Below, one piece after another: positions 32,983-42,033 of a stretch of 49,931 nucleotides of DNA (positions are counted from its first letter, which is position 1; every line of letters starts with the position of its first letter). Position numbers and translations under genes: made by a program. Under the pieces are notes generated by a model that saw only the letters and a program-made list of their open reading frames with translations, was not told the DNA's origin and did no database searches. Origin of the DNA: a bacterium (lineage in GTDB: Bacteria > Verrucomicrobiota > Verrucomicrobiia > Limisphaerales > UBA11358); contig JAKALA010000024.1 of the NCBI GenBank assembly GCA_021813325.1, forward strand, positions 1-49,931, written 5' to 3'.

Positions 32983-35900
32983 TTATGAACACCCGAGGCT
33001 TTCACCGCAGTTAAGGCACTTGTAGCAGGCGCCGTTGCGCACAACCACATTGCCGCAATTCGGACAGGTCGGCGCGTCCTGCTGGTTGGTGATCATTTGC
33101 GTCAGCGACGCGGCGCGACGTTCTTGTTTGTGCATCTGATTGGACTTGAGTTCCACCAACTCGGTGTCTTCGGCAATGGGCAGCTCGGGCACGGGACGAT
33201 TCACGTGTTTTTTGATTTCTTCCAGCAAACCCGGCATGGACAATTCCGGCTGGGTGCGAGCAGCGTTGACGCCTTCGCGGTAGCCGGGAATGAACTGCAT
33301 GGCCATCCAGCGGAACACGTAATCCGTAATCGAGGACGCATTGCGGATTTCGGGGTTTTTGGTGAAACCGCTCGGCTCGAAACGCTGATGGGCAAACTTG
33401 CGAACGAGCGCTTCCAGCGGCACGCCATATTGCCAAGCCAGGCTGGTCAGAGTGCCAATGCTGTCCATCAAGCCGCCAATGGTGGAACCTTCCTTGGCCA
33501 TGGTGATGAACAATTCGCCGGGCTGACCGTCATCAAACAGGCCGACGGTGAGATACCCTTCGTGGCCGGCAATATCGAACTTGTGGGTCACGGCGGTGCG
33601 GGTGTCGGGCAGACGACGACGCAGCGGTTTGCCGGACTCGGTTTGCAGGTGCGCCACGATGGCTTCCAGTTCTTTAATGCGGGCCGACATCTCGGAGACC
33701 AACACATTCTGGTCATCGGTTTTGGCCACGCCTTCGTTGGTTTTCTTGGTGTTGAGCGGTTGGGAGCGTTTTGAGCCGTCCCGGTAAATCGCCACGCATT
33801 TGAGGCCCATTTTCCAAGCTTGAACGTAAGTGTCGCGAATCTCGGCCACGGTGCTTTCGTTCGGCATGTTGACGGTCTTGGAAATCGCGCCGCTGATGAA
33901 CGGCTGCGCCGCCGCCATCATCTTGAGGTGCGCCAGATAGCCGATGCTGCGTTTGCCCTTGGCGGGTTTGAACGCACAGTCGAACACCGGCAGATGTTCC
34001 GGCTTCAGACCACTCTTGATGGCCACGCCATTTTCCTCGACGTCTTCAATCGTGTCGTGCTTTTCGATGTGCGCGACAATGGCGGAAATTGCCTTTTCGC
34101 CATAACCAAGCCGGCGCAGCGCGTCCGGCACGCCGCGGTTGACGATTTTCAACATGCCGCCGCCGGCCAGCAATTTGTATTTCACCAGCGCGATGTCGGG
34201 TTCCACGCCAGTGGTGTCGCAATCCATGAGGAACGCGATCGTGCCGGTGGGCGCGAGCACGGTGACTTGGGCATTGCGATAGCCGACTTGCCTGCCCCGG
34301 GCGAGCGCGCGTTCCCAGCAATTGCGCGCCTCAACCTTGAGATAGCCGAATTCTTCGCTGGGATGAATCCCTTCAACCGCATCGCGATGCTGCTTAATCA
34401 CGCCCAACATGGGATTAATGTTGTCTTTGGCCAGCGGTTTCGGAATGCCTGAACAACGGGCATCGCGATAGCCGGCAAACGCCCCCATGGTGCTGGCAAT
34501 TTCCGCCGATTGTTCATACGCGTGGCCGGTCATCACAGAGGTGATCGCGCCGGCCAGCGCGCGGCCGTCGTCGGAATCATACGGCAGGCCGTAGCTCATG
34601 CAGAGCGAACCAAGGTTGGCAAAACCGAGCCCCAGCGTGCGGAAGATGTGGGAATTTTCGGCGATTTCCTTGGTGGGATAGCTCGCATTATCGACGAGAA
34701 TTTCCTGGGCGGTGATGTAAATGCGAACGGCGGCCTTGAAGCGTTCAATGTCAAACTTGCCGTCTTCGCGTTTGAACTTCATCAAGTTCAACGACGCCAG
34801 ATTGCAGGCGGTGTTGTTGATGAAAACGTATTCGCTACAGGGATTCGTGGAATGAATCGGCTCGGTGCCCTTGCAGGTGTGCCATTTTTGGATGGCGCCG
34901 TCGTATTGAATTCCCGGGTCACCGCAAATCCACGTGCCTTCGGCAATTTTATCCAGCAATTTGCTGGCGTCCTTTTTCTGGAGCGGTTTGCCCTCCTTGG
35001 AGCCGCGCGTCCACCATTCCTTGCCATCCACAGCCGCCTGCATGAATTCGTCGCTGGCCCGCACGGAAAGGTTTTCGTTCTGATACATCACGCTGCCGTA
35101 GGCATCGCCGTTGTAGGAACCATCGTAACCTTGTTCGATGAGCGCCCATGCCTTCTTTTCTTCACGCTGCTTGGCGTCGATGAATTCCTCAATGTCGCCA
35201 TGCCAATCGCGCAGGGTATTCATCTTGGCGGCGCGACGGGTTTTGCCGCCGGATTTCACGACGTTGGCCACTTGATCATAGACTTTCAGGAAACTCATCG
35301 GGCCGCTGGGCCGACCACCGCCGCTCAATTTTTCACGGCTGGAGCGAATGGGCGTCAGATCCGTGCCGGTGCCGGAACCGTATTTGAACAACATGGCTTC
35401 GCTGTAGGCGAGGTGCATGATGGATTCCATGTTGTCTTCGACGGACTGAATGAAGCAGGCGCTGCCTTGCGGATATTCATATTGCGTCTTGGCGCGTTCG
35501 GCCTCCTGGGTCTTGCGGTTGAAATACCAGTTGCCTTTGCTGGAATTTTTGCCGACGCCGTATTGATGATAAAGCCCGACATTGAACCACACGGGCGAAT
35601 TGAATGCGCCGTATTGATTCAGGCAGAGCCAGGTCAATTCCTCGTAAAACACTTCGCCATCCGCCTTGCTGAAATAGCCGTCGGCAACGCCCCAATCCGC
35701 GATCGTGCGAGTGATGCGGTGGATCAACTGTTTCACCGACACTTCGCGTTCGCTGGTGTTTTGCTCGCCGTAAAAATATTTGGAGACCACCACCTTGGTG
35801 GCCAGCACCGACCAGGATTTGGGCACTTCAACGTTTTCCTGCTTGAAGATGACCTTGCCGGCGTCATCGGTAATTTCGGCGGTGCGCTGATCCCATTCAA

Positions 35901-36069
35901 TCTGGTCAAAGGGTTTGGTTTTAGCATCGCTAAATACGCGTTCAATGCGTAACGACTTTTTGGCAGCAGCTTTGGCAGGTTTCACGGCACGGTTGGCGGT
36001 TAATTTGTTGGCACGACGGACGGCGGTTTTGCTGGCAGGCGCCGAGACATCCTCACGGGCATCGATCAT
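32983..36069 (-). CDS. nrdJ: Adenosylcobalamin-dependent ribonucleoside-diphosphate reductase (class II)
   Basis: NrdJ makes deoxyribonucleotides using a radical from coenzyme B12, with or without oxygen. The 1028-residue protein has a lysine/alanine-rich N-terminal extension (1-45) before the first conserved block. GSACFIQSVEDNMESI carries one redox Cys, NPCSEYVFINNTACNLASLN holds the Asn-Cys-Glu active-site motif, and LAPTGTIAFLMDCDTTGVEP is the conserved loop of the long class II type. The end carries a zinc-ribbon with CPNCG and CYKCLNCGESLGCS, which includes the C-terminal redox cysteines. It ends in a strong terminator. The organism therefore needs cobalamin. No cobalamin riboswitch was recognised upstream, although one would not be unexpected. 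Confidence 0.97.
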   Translation of the reverse strand: MIDAREDVSAPASKTAVRRANKLTANRAVKPAKAAAKKSLRIERVFSDAKTKPFDQIEWDQRTAEITDDAGKVIFKQENVEVPKSWSVLATKVVVSKYFYGEQNTSEREVSVKQLIHRITRTIADWGVADGYFSKADGEVFYEELTWLCLNQYGAFNSPVWFNVGLYHQYGVGKNSSKGNWYFNRKTQEAERAKTQYEYPQGSACFIQSVEDNMESIMHLAYSEAMLFKYGSGTGTDLTPIRSSREKLSGGGRPSGPMSFLKVYDQVANVVKSGGKTRRAAKMNTLRDWHGDIEEFIDAKQREEKKAWALIEQGYDGSYNGDAYGSVMYQNENLSVRASDEFMQAAVDGKEWWTRGSKEGKPLQKKDASKLLDKIAEGTWICGDPGIQYDGAIQKWHTCKGTEPIHSTNPCSEYVFINNTACNLASLNLMKFKREDGKFDIERFKAAVRIYITAQEILVDNASYPTKEIAENSHIFRTLGLGFANLGSLCMSYGLPYDSDDGRALAGAITSVMTGHAYEQSAEIASTMGAFAGYRDARCSGIPKPLAKDNINPMLGVIKQHRDAVEGIHPSEEFGYLKVEARNCWERALARGRQVGYRNAQVTVLAPTGTIAFLMDCDTTGVEPDIALVKYKLLAGGGMLKIVNRGVPDALRRLGYGEKAISAIVAHIEKHDTIEDVEENGVAIKSGLKPEHLPVFDCAFKPAKGKRSIGYLAHLKMMAAAQPFISGAISKTVNMPNESTVAEIRDTYVQAWKMGLKCVAIYRDGSKRSQPLNTKKTNEGVAKTDDQNVLVSEMSARIKELEAIVAHLQTESGKPLRRRLPDTRTAVTHKFDIAGHEGYLTVGLFDDGQPGELFITMAKEGSTIGGLMDSIGTLTSLAWQYGVPLEALVRKFAHQRFEPSGFTKNPEIRNASSITDYVFRWMAMQFIPGYREGVNAARTQPELSMPGLLEEIKKHVNRPVPELPIAEDTELVELKSNQMHKQERRAASLTQMITNQQDAPTCPNCGNVVVRNGACYKCLNCGESLGCS

Positions 36070-36518
36070 GGTAAACTCCAGTTGTTAGGTTTAGAATTTC
36101 ACTGGCCGATGACATGAGAAACCGCAACGGCTCAGCACAAAAATAATGTCAATTATGGAGAAAATCGGGGTTTTCTTCAAAATTGAAGCCCCTACTAATT
36201 GGGGAACGGGCGCTATCATGCTACCACGGGTTGTGGATTACAAGAGGTTTTTCGGAGAAAGTTACGCAAACGATATTCACGAGCAAAACCAGGGAATACA
36301 AGAGAGCCGGTTCACTCAAAAACCTTCTCCACGCGCAGATGTTTGGCAACCGCCAAGCGGCTTCGATTCTTAAGCCTCGCATTCAAAAGATGTTCCGCGA
36401 AGCCAAAATGAATTGTAAAAAAAACGTCACACAACGGTTACAAATTTGCGGCGCGGATGCCGACGAAGGCGGATGCCTAGCTTTGATATTTTGCACATGG
36501 GACAATTTTCCCGCCACT
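36070..36518. other. Intergenic region upstream of nrdJ, nothing recognised
   Basis: The 449 bases between nrdJ and the ferredoxin-like gene (both minus strand) hold only short frames with no recognisable content. On the minus strand a TTGACA lies about 80 bases before the nrdJ start but lacks a good -10 at the right distance. I looked for a cobalamin riboswitch and an NrdR box and recognised neither. Confidence 0.4.
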
Positions 36519-36881
36519 TCAGCGGAGGGCATTTTGGGCAAAGGCATATTCATCCACGATTTTTCCGCCGATTAAATGCTCCTGAATGATGCGTTCCAAG
36601 GTCTCCGGCGTGCAACTGTGATACCATGCGCCCTCCGGATAAACCACGGCAATCGGCCCGCGTGTGCAAACGCGCAGACAGTTCGCACGAGTGCGAAACA
36701 CCAGTGGATTCGGCCCAATCAACCCCAATTCCTTGAGCCGGTTCTTTAGAAATTCCCACGAAGCCAGGGTCTGTTCGCGAGGACAGCATTTAGGCTCGTC
36801 GGCATCCGTGCAAAGGAAAATATGGCGACGAAATTTATCCAGCCCCAAGGCCTCCACGGCGGCTTGTAAATCAGAGTTCAT
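36519..36881 (-). CDS. Thioredoxin-like 2Fe-2S ferredoxin domain protein
   Basis: This 120-residue protein matches the thioredoxin-fold 2Fe-2S ferredoxins (Shethna/NuoE-like). [12 protein letters not shown] gives Cys24, Cys32 and Cys33; [20 protein letters not shown] gives Cys68 and Cys72, the C-x(3)-C pair that is usual for this fold, and [14 protein letters not shown] follows with Cys90. It likely transfers electrons in the cytoplasm; the partner is unknown. It seems to stand alone, divergent from nothing nearby, with the EamA transporter 57 bases further on in the same direction. Confidence 0.85.
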   Translation of the reverse strand: MNSDLQAAVEALGLDKFRRHIFLCTDADEPKCCPREQTLASWEFLKNRLKELGLIGPNPLVFRTRANCLRVCTRGPIAVVYPEGAWYHSCTPETLERIIQEHLIGGKIVDEYAFAQNALR

Positions 36882-36938
36882 ATGAAAACGGCGGTTGAAT
36901 CGTTTTTATTCGTCAATTGCGCCGCTTAAAATAGGCGA

Positions 36939-37856
36939 TTATCGGAGAAATGTCAGCCCCACCACACCGCTGACGGCGATCAATGCCCCAACCACGGATC
37001 GGAACCGAATCGGTTCGCCTTCAACCACGCGGGCCAGCGGCAACAATATCAGCGGCGTGGTGGCAATAATGGCCGCCACAATTCCCGCCTGCGTGGTTTT
37101 CAGCGCCCATTGCATACAGGTGACACCCAGGGTCTGGCCGGCGAGCGCATTGGCCAGCAGCCAGGGCCAGAGACGTCCCCATTTTTCAAGGGAAACCTGC
37201 AAAGTCTTGGCTTCCATCAATCCGCCGTGAGCGTGTGCGGAGCGCCATTTGAAGGCCAGAAGGGCAACGGTGGGAATCAAAATGCCGCCCAACACGCGTT
37301 GGTAGCCCGTTGTGCCGGCGTCCACTGTCAACCCCGCTTCGCCAAGGACGGCATAACCTTTGCGGATGACTACCGCCCCGAGCGCACCGCCCAAAGCCGC
37401 CAAGCCACACGCGAAAAGGCCGATTCTCCAATCGCGGCGTGAGATTTTCAGGTGATCGCCTGGCGCCAGGGCCACCGCCACGCCAGCGAGGATGACGCCC
37501 ACACAAAGGATTTCCGGCAAATTCATTTTGGTGCCCAGCCAGAGCCATTCAATCAGCATGGCGACCGGGGCCGTGAGGCATTGGCAAACCAAGACCGTGC
37601 GCCGGCTGCCCAGACGCGGCAAAGCCTGGAAATAGGCGCTGTCGCCTAAACCAATGCCAAACAGACCGCTCAAAAAAAACCATTCAGGAGCGCCGTTAAA
37701 ACCGGTTCCAAAAGTGAACGCCCAAATGGTCAAAAAAACCGTCGCCAAGGTGATCCGCCAAAAGTTGGCCTCAAGCCCGCCAATTTGCTTGGCGGTGCGG
37801 TAACCGCAGATGGCAGACGTGGCAAAAAGCAACGCCGTAAGTGACGCGGCAAACAT
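36939..37856 (-). CDS. EamA/DMT family transporter
   Basis: This 305-residue inner-membrane protein has about ten hydrophobic helices in two EamA repeats and probably exports a small molecule. Helices begin with LTALLFATSAICGY and end with VVGALIAVSGVVGLTFLR. The second repeat contains TTQAGIVAAIIATTPLILLP, the usual place of the family's conserved proline. It is not closely similar to the other EamA protein in this window. Its ATG shares a base with the stop of the small winged-helix gene upstream (TAATG), so the two are translated together. Confidence 0.85.
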   Translation of the reverse strand: MFAASLTALLFATSAICGYRTAKQIGGLEANFWRITLATVFLTIWAFTFGTGFNGAPEWFFLSGLFGIGLGDSAYFQALPRLGSRRTVLVCQCLTAPVAMLIEWLWLGTKMNLPEILCVGVILAGVAVALAPGDHLKISRRDWRIGLFACGLAALGGALGAVVIRKGYAVLGEAGLTVDAGTTGYQRVLGGILIPTVALLAFKWRSAHAHGGLMEAKTLQVSLEKWGRLWPWLLANALAGQTLGVTCMQWALKTTQAGIVAAIIATTPLILLPLARVVEGEPIRFRSVVGALIAVSGVVGLTFLR

Positions 37857-38203
37857 TAGAGCAGACTTTCGTCATCCTCAGAGGGAAATTCATTTTCGGC
37901 ACTTTGCAGTTCGATGCCCTTTTCTTTTAATTCTTCCGACTTGGTGTTCAAAATTTTGGCGATCTCGGGGGAAACCCAGCGCCCGGCACCGGACTTGGAT
38001 TTGGGTTTGACGCGAAACCGCCCCATGGAGTCGCGCTCCAGCAAACCGCGCTCCGCCATGATGCCCAGATGCGGAATGGCCCAATCGGGTTCTTCGTGGT
38101 AACGCCGTTTGCCGCCGGCGCGCCGGCAAATTTCCTTGGCACCGACAAATTCTTTGCCCCAAGTCTTGAGATATTCATAAATTTCGCGCTCATCGGCATC
38201 CAT
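37856..38203 (-). CDS. Small winged-helix-like protein
   Basis: I do not recognise a named family for this 115-residue protein, but it reads as a winged helix: EREIYEYLKTWGKEFVGAKE then ICRRAGGKRRYHEEPDWAIP for the helix-turn-helix, and LGIMAERGLLERDSMGRFRV for the wing. A lysine/serine linker and an acidic tail (SAENEFPSEDDESLL) follow. I start at ATG 38203, though the frame runs ten codons further. It overlaps the EamA gene by one base, so it may regulate or accompany it. It is divergent from scpA. Confidence 0.7.
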   Translation of the reverse strand: MDADEREIYEYLKTWGKEFVGAKEICRRAGGKRRYHEEPDWAIPHLGIMAERGLLERDSMGRFRVKPKSKSGAGRWVSPEIAKILNTKSEELKEKGIELQSAENEFPSEDDESLL

Positions 38204-38324
38204 GCCGCTAACTTGTCTCAAAAGTCCAGCCACGTCGAGTCATTAGCTCGTCGGCCGTTTTTCGCCGCCGCTTGTTCCGACATTGCCAAGCCGCCGGGTT
38301 CGCTCTACGCTTGGCACCCGTTTC

Positions 38325-39308
38325 ATGGCGGAATACAAAGTCCAATTTGAGGTTTTCGAGGGTCCGCTCGACCTCCTTCTTTACCTGATCAGGAAGGAGG
38401 AAGTGGATATTTACGAGGTCAACCTGACCAAGCTCGCCACGCAATTCATCGAATATGTGGAGTTGATGCGCCAGTTTGATCTGGAGGTGGCCGGGGAATT
38501 TCTCGTGATGGCTTCCACGCTCATGTTGATCAAGAGCCGCGAATTATTGCCGGTGGACCAGCAGGCCGTGGTGGAAGAAGGCGACGAAGAAGGCGATGAC
38601 CCGCGGTTTGAACTCATCCGCCAGTTGGTCGCCTATAAAAAATTCAAGGACGCCGCCGCCCAACTGCAAACCTTGGAAGAGCGGCAGGAAAATGTTTATC
38701 CCCGCCTGCCGGCCAAGCTCGAATTCCATGTCGAGGAAGAAATCAAAAAGCCTGAAGTTGGCATCTTCGATCTGCTGAATGCCGTCAACGGCATCCTGAA
38801 ACGCTTTCAGGACAAGGCGGCGGCCACGCGCGAAATCTACGAAGACAAATGGACCGTCAGTGAAAAAATCGAATTTATCCGCCAGACGCTCGCCGAACGC
38901 GGCGCGGTTAAGTTTTCCGAATTGTTCGCAAAGGCCGCCAATCGCGCGGAAATCGTATGCACCTTTCTGGCGCTGCTGGAACTGATCCGGCTGAAACTAC
39001 TTGCCTGCAGGCAAGCGGAGCCGTTTGCGGAAATTGAAATCAGCGAAGCCATCGCGCCGGTTGTGAGCGGAGAAAATGCCGAGCCGCCGCCAGCCTCACA
39101 AGGCGAAAGCAATCTTGCAATCAACCAACCCCCGCCTGAAATCGCTGCCGAAGCAGACAATTCTGAAGCCGACGACGAGTTTGATGATGAGGACGACGAC
39201 GAGTTTGATGATGAAGATGACGCGGAAGAAGACGGGGATGCGAATGAACCGGATGAGGACTCTGGGAATGAAGAAAACAACGGCAATTCTGAACAAAAAA
39301 CGCCCTAA
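38325..39308 (+). CDS. scpA: Segregation and condensation protein A
   Basis: ScpA is the kleisin that bridges SMC dimers and, with ScpB, compacts and separates chromosomes. The core (1-245) is typical: MAEYKVQFEVFEGPLDLLLY at the start, EEVDIYEVNLTKLATQFIEY, then VAGEFLVMASTLMLIKSREL. The helical C-terminal winged helix follows (KFSELFAKAANRAEIVCTFL ALLELIRLK region). The last 80 residues are an unusual acidic tail with repeated DDEFDDEDD units. I start at ATG 38325, as the family does; the frame runs 14 codons further upstream. scpB follows after eight bases. Confidence 0.94.
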   Translation: MAEYKVQFEVFEGPLDLLLYLIRKEEVDIYEVNLTKLATQFIEYVELMRQFDLEVAGEFLVMASTLMLIKSRELLPVDQQAVVEEGDEEGDDPRFELIRQLVAYKKFKDAAAQLQTLEERQENVYPRLPAKLEFHVEEEIKKPEVGIFDLLNAVNGILKRFQDKAAATREIYEDKWTVSEKIEFIRQTLAERGAVKFSELFAKAANRAEIVCTFLALLELIRLKLLACRQAEPFAEIEISEAIAPVVSGENAEPPPASQGESNLAINQPPPEIAAEADNSEADDEFDDEDDDEFDDEDDAEEDGDANEPDEDSGNEENNGNSEQKTP

Positions 39309-39316
39309 CCATTAAG

Positions 39317-40033
39317 ATGGAAACGAAATTTATCCTCGAATCGCTTTTGTTCTCAGCCCAACGTCCCATGAGCATCAAGGAACTGCGTGATGTCATGGTG
39401 AACGCCGCCAACGCTGAAGGCGCTGAAGATGCGGCCAAAGCGTTTAAGAAAATTAAGGACGAAGACGTCGGCACAGCCTTGGAAGAACTGGCTCGCGATC
39501 ATGAATCCGCCGGGCGAAGCTATCGTCTTGAATGCATCGCGGGCGGCTGGCAGTTTGTTTCGCAACCGGAATTTTCTCCCTGGCTGCGCGCCATGGTTGG
39601 CGTTAAAAACCGTCCCGCCCGCCTGACGCAAGCCGCGCTGGAAACCCTGGCCATCATCGCCTACCGACAACCGGCCACCCGCGCGGAAGTGGAACAGGTT
39701 CGCGGCGTCAATGTCGATGGCACCATGCAAACTTTGCTCGAACGGGGTCTGGTGGAACAAAGCGGACGCGCCGAAGTCGTCGGGCGCCCTGCCCTTTACA
39801 GCACCACGCCGCTGTTTTTGGAATACTTCGGTCTGCGCGGTTTGGAAGAACTTCCATCCGCTGATGAATTGCGCCGAATTCCCGTGGAGCATCCGCCCGC
39901 GCCCGTCACCGTTGATCCCGGTTTGGCCACCGCCGTGCCGGAACAGCTCAAATTGGATGAAGCCGCGCCGATGGTGACAGAATTATCCGCTCCGACCGAG
40001 CAACCAACCCAAAGTCCCGGCGCAAACGGATAG
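39317..40033 (+). CDS. scpB: Segregation and condensation protein B
   Basis: ScpB forms dimers that bind ScpA and regulate the SMC complex. The 238-residue protein has two winged helices: FILESLLFSAQRPMSIKELR at the start, and RLTQAALETLAIIAYRQPAT, RAEVEQVRGVNVDGTMQTLL with GRPALYSTTPLFLEYFGLRG for the second, which is the highly conserved half. About 40 residues with Pro and acidic residues end the protein. It is co-transcribed with scpA. Confidence 0.94.
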   Translation: METKFILESLLFSAQRPMSIKELRDVMVNAANAEGAEDAAKAFKKIKDEDVGTALEELARDHESAGRSYRLECIAGGWQFVSQPEFSPWLRAMVGVKNRPARLTQAALETLAIIAYRQPATRAEVEQVRGVNVDGTMQTLLERGLVEQSGRAEVVGRPALYSTTPLFLEYFGLRGLEELPSADELRRIPVEHPPAPVTVDPGLATAVPEQLKLDEAAPMVTELSAPTEQPTQSPGANG

Positions 40034-40088
40034 AAACTTCCCCAAGGGGCGGGTTTTCACCGCGCTGACACGCGCTGGGAACGGGAAA

Positions 40089-40118
40089 ATAAAAAAGCGC
40101 AGCCACCAAAGGCTGCGC
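40089..40118 (-). terminator. Intrinsic terminator after the thioredoxin-like gene
   Basis: On the minus strand the arms GCGCAGCC and GGCTGCGC (40118-40111 and 40104-40097) enclose a six-base loop and are followed by TTTTTTATTTT. It ends the pyrC/thioredoxin-like transcript and could also serve scpB in the other direction, although the T run there is poor. Confidence 0.88.
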
Positions 40119-40141
40119 CGGGATCAAATCAAATTGTCTGG

Positions 40142-40582
40142 TTATTTCTTGTAACCTTCGAGCTTCTCGATGAAAGCCTTGGGACCGCCTTCGGCATAAC
40201 CCACTTGGCGCCCGATTTCCTTGCCGTCTTTGTCGAGCACGACCAACGTCGGGAAGCCATGCACATCGTATTGGGCTTTCAACGCATCGTTGGCTTGCTT
40301 CAGATCGGCACTTTGCTCCTTCTTTTTACTCGGAAAATCGACTTCCACCAAAACCACATTCTTGGCGGCATACGCTTGAAACTCGGCAGTATCCAGCACG
40401 TCTTTTTTGAACTTGATGCACCACGGACACCAGTCTGAACCGGTAAAATCCATCAACACCATTTTACTTTCCTTCTTGGCCTGTTCCTGGGCCTTGGGCA
40501 AATCCGTCAGCCAGGTGGATTCCGCCGCGTTGGCCTGCCAAAACAGCGTGGCCACCGCCAGTGTAACGAGTAGTTTTTTCAT
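40142..40582 (-). CDS. Secreted thioredoxin-like protein
   Basis: This 146-residue protein has a signal peptide (1-20, ending ANA) and a thioredoxin fold with the redox motif Cys52-Pro-Trp-Cys55 (SDWCPWCIKFK). The conserved cis-Pro is in HGFPTLVVLDKDG. It is of the DUF255/thioredoxin_7-like type found in periplasmic disulfide reductases and assists folding or redox balance outside the cytoplasm. The tail EGGPKAFIEKLEGYKK is helical. It follows pyrC after 33 bases on the same strand and has a strong terminator after it. Confidence 0.88.
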   Translation of the reverse strand: MKKLLVTLAVATLFWQANAAESTWLTDLPKAQEQAKKESKMVLMDFTGSDWCPWCIKFKKDVLDTAEFQAYAAKNVVLVEVDFPSKKKEQSADLKQANDALKAQYDVHGFPTLVVLDKDGKEIGRQVGYAEGGPKAFIEKLEGYKK

Positions 40583-40615
40583 TGTTTTTGTTATCAGGTT
40601 GTTTCAGTTCAATTA

Positions 40616-41992
40616 TTAGACTGTCGCCAATTCAGACTGTTCAACGAACACTTTTTTGCCGCTGACAATCGTCGCCATGACTTTGCCTTTCAAAGTCCAG
40701 CCGAAGAACGGATTGTTCTTTGACTTGCTGGCCGATTCCTCGCGCCGGAACACCCATTCGGCTTCCGGATCAAAAACCGTCACATCGGCAGCGGCCCCAA
40801 CATTTAAAGTTCCTTTCTCCAGTTTCAACAACCGCGCCGGATTCACCGTAAACTTGGCCAGCATCTCCGACAGGGACAGTCGCTTGGTCTGAACCAATTG
40901 CATCAAGGAGAGCGCCAGTTCCACTTCCAACCCCGTGATGCCAAATGGCGCGTAATCAAATTCCACCGCCTTTTCATAATCGCAATGCGGCGCATGATCA
41001 CTGCACAACACTTCAATGGTGCCATCGGCCAATCCTTCAAGAATCGCTTCACGGTCTTTGGCCGAACGCAGCGGCGGATTCATCTTGAAATGCGTGTCGT
41101 AAACCGGCCATTGCGGGAGTTCGCCGGGCTGGGTTGCCGCAAGCGACTTTCCGTCGGCCGCCCAAAACTTTTCGCTGCCGGCCACGGCCGCATCGGTCAA
41201 CGTGAAATGATGCGGACAGGCCTCGCCAGAAACGGGCACACCGCGCTGCTTGGCGGCACGGATCAACGCCACACTGCCCGCCGCGCTCAAATGTTGGCAA
41301 TGGATTTTGGCTCCGGTCAGTTCCGCCAGCAAAATGTTCCGGGCGACAATCATTTCTTCGCCCGCCGCCGGCCAGCCGCGCAAGCCCAGCACGATGTTCC
41401 AATAGCCTTCATGCATCACCCCATCCGTCACCAGCGAATAATCCTGGCAATGATCAAACAACGGCAAATCGAACATCTTGGCGTATTCGCAGGCGCGGCG
41501 CATTAGATCGTTGTTTTGCACGCAGTGTCCATCGTCAGTGATGGCCACCACGCCGGCCTTTTTTAATCCGCCAATCGGAGCAAGCTCTTCGCCAGCGATG
41601 CCCTTGGTAATGGCGCCAGAAATGAAAACGTTCACCAAACCTTGCTCCCGCGCCCGTTCATGAATGAGGGCCACAGTGGCCGCGCTATCAATGGCGGGAG
41701 AAGTGTTCGGCATGCAAACCACGGAAGTAAATCCCCCACGCGCCGCAGCGGCTGTGCCGGTCGCAATGTTTTCCTTGGCGGTTTGACCGGGTTCGCGGAA
41801 ATGGACATGCAGGTCGATCAAGCCCGGACAGACAATTTTCCCAGACGCATCAAAAGTTTCCACGCCAGCGGGAGCGGAAAGGTTTTTGCCCACGGCGGAA
41901 ATCTTGCCGTCCAAAATCAACACATCGGCAATGGAATCAATACGATTGGCGGGATCAACCACGCGACCACCGGTGAGAAGCAGCGAATTCAT
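40616..41992 (-). CDS. pyrC: Dihydroorotase
   Basis: Dihydroorotase closes the pyrimidine ring by cyclising carbamoyl aspartate. The 458-residue length and motifs place it in the class I zinc type: the metal-site DLHVHFREPGQT, HC in the strand ending LPLFDHCQD, GEACPHHFTL with another metal His, NPPLRS and CSDHAPH with the catalytic Asp. An insert with SEKFWAADGKSLAATQPGEL before the NPPLRS motif lengthens the usual loop. I start at ATG 41992; a frame extending 30 codons upstream is unconserved. pyrB is not adjacent. Confidence 0.93.
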   Translation of the reverse strand: MNSLLLTGGRVVDPANRIDSIADVLILDGKISAVGKNLSAPAGVETFDASGKIVCPGLIDLHVHFREPGQTAKENIATGTAAAARGGFTSVVCMPNTSPAIDSAATVALIHERAREQGLVNVFISGAITKGIAGEELAPIGGLKKAGVVAITDDGHCVQNNDLMRRACEYAKMFDLPLFDHCQDYSLVTDGVMHEGYWNIVLGLRGWPAAGEEMIVARNILLAELTGAKIHCQHLSAAGSVALIRAAKQRGVPVSGEACPHHFTLTDAAVAGSEKFWAADGKSLAATQPGELPQWPVYDTHFKMNPPLRSAKDREAILEGLADGTIEVLCSDHAPHCDYEKAVEFDYAPFGITGLEVELALSLMQLVQTKRLSLSEMLAKFTVNPARLLKLEKGTLNVGAAADVTVFDPEAEWVFRREESASKSKNNPFFGWTLKGKVMATIVSGKKVFVEQSELATV

Positions 41993-42033
41993 CGCGCCGA
42001 GCTTACCGTTGCACCAACCGCAAGGCAAGTGTG

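Noticed and set aside
34510-35952. 480-codon open frame opposite nrdJ
   Set aside because: Antisense shadow of nrdJ, which has all its motifs.
36070-36518. Possible cobalamin riboswitch or NrdR box upstream of nrdJ
   Set aside because: I recognised no B12-box core or repeated NrdR boxes.
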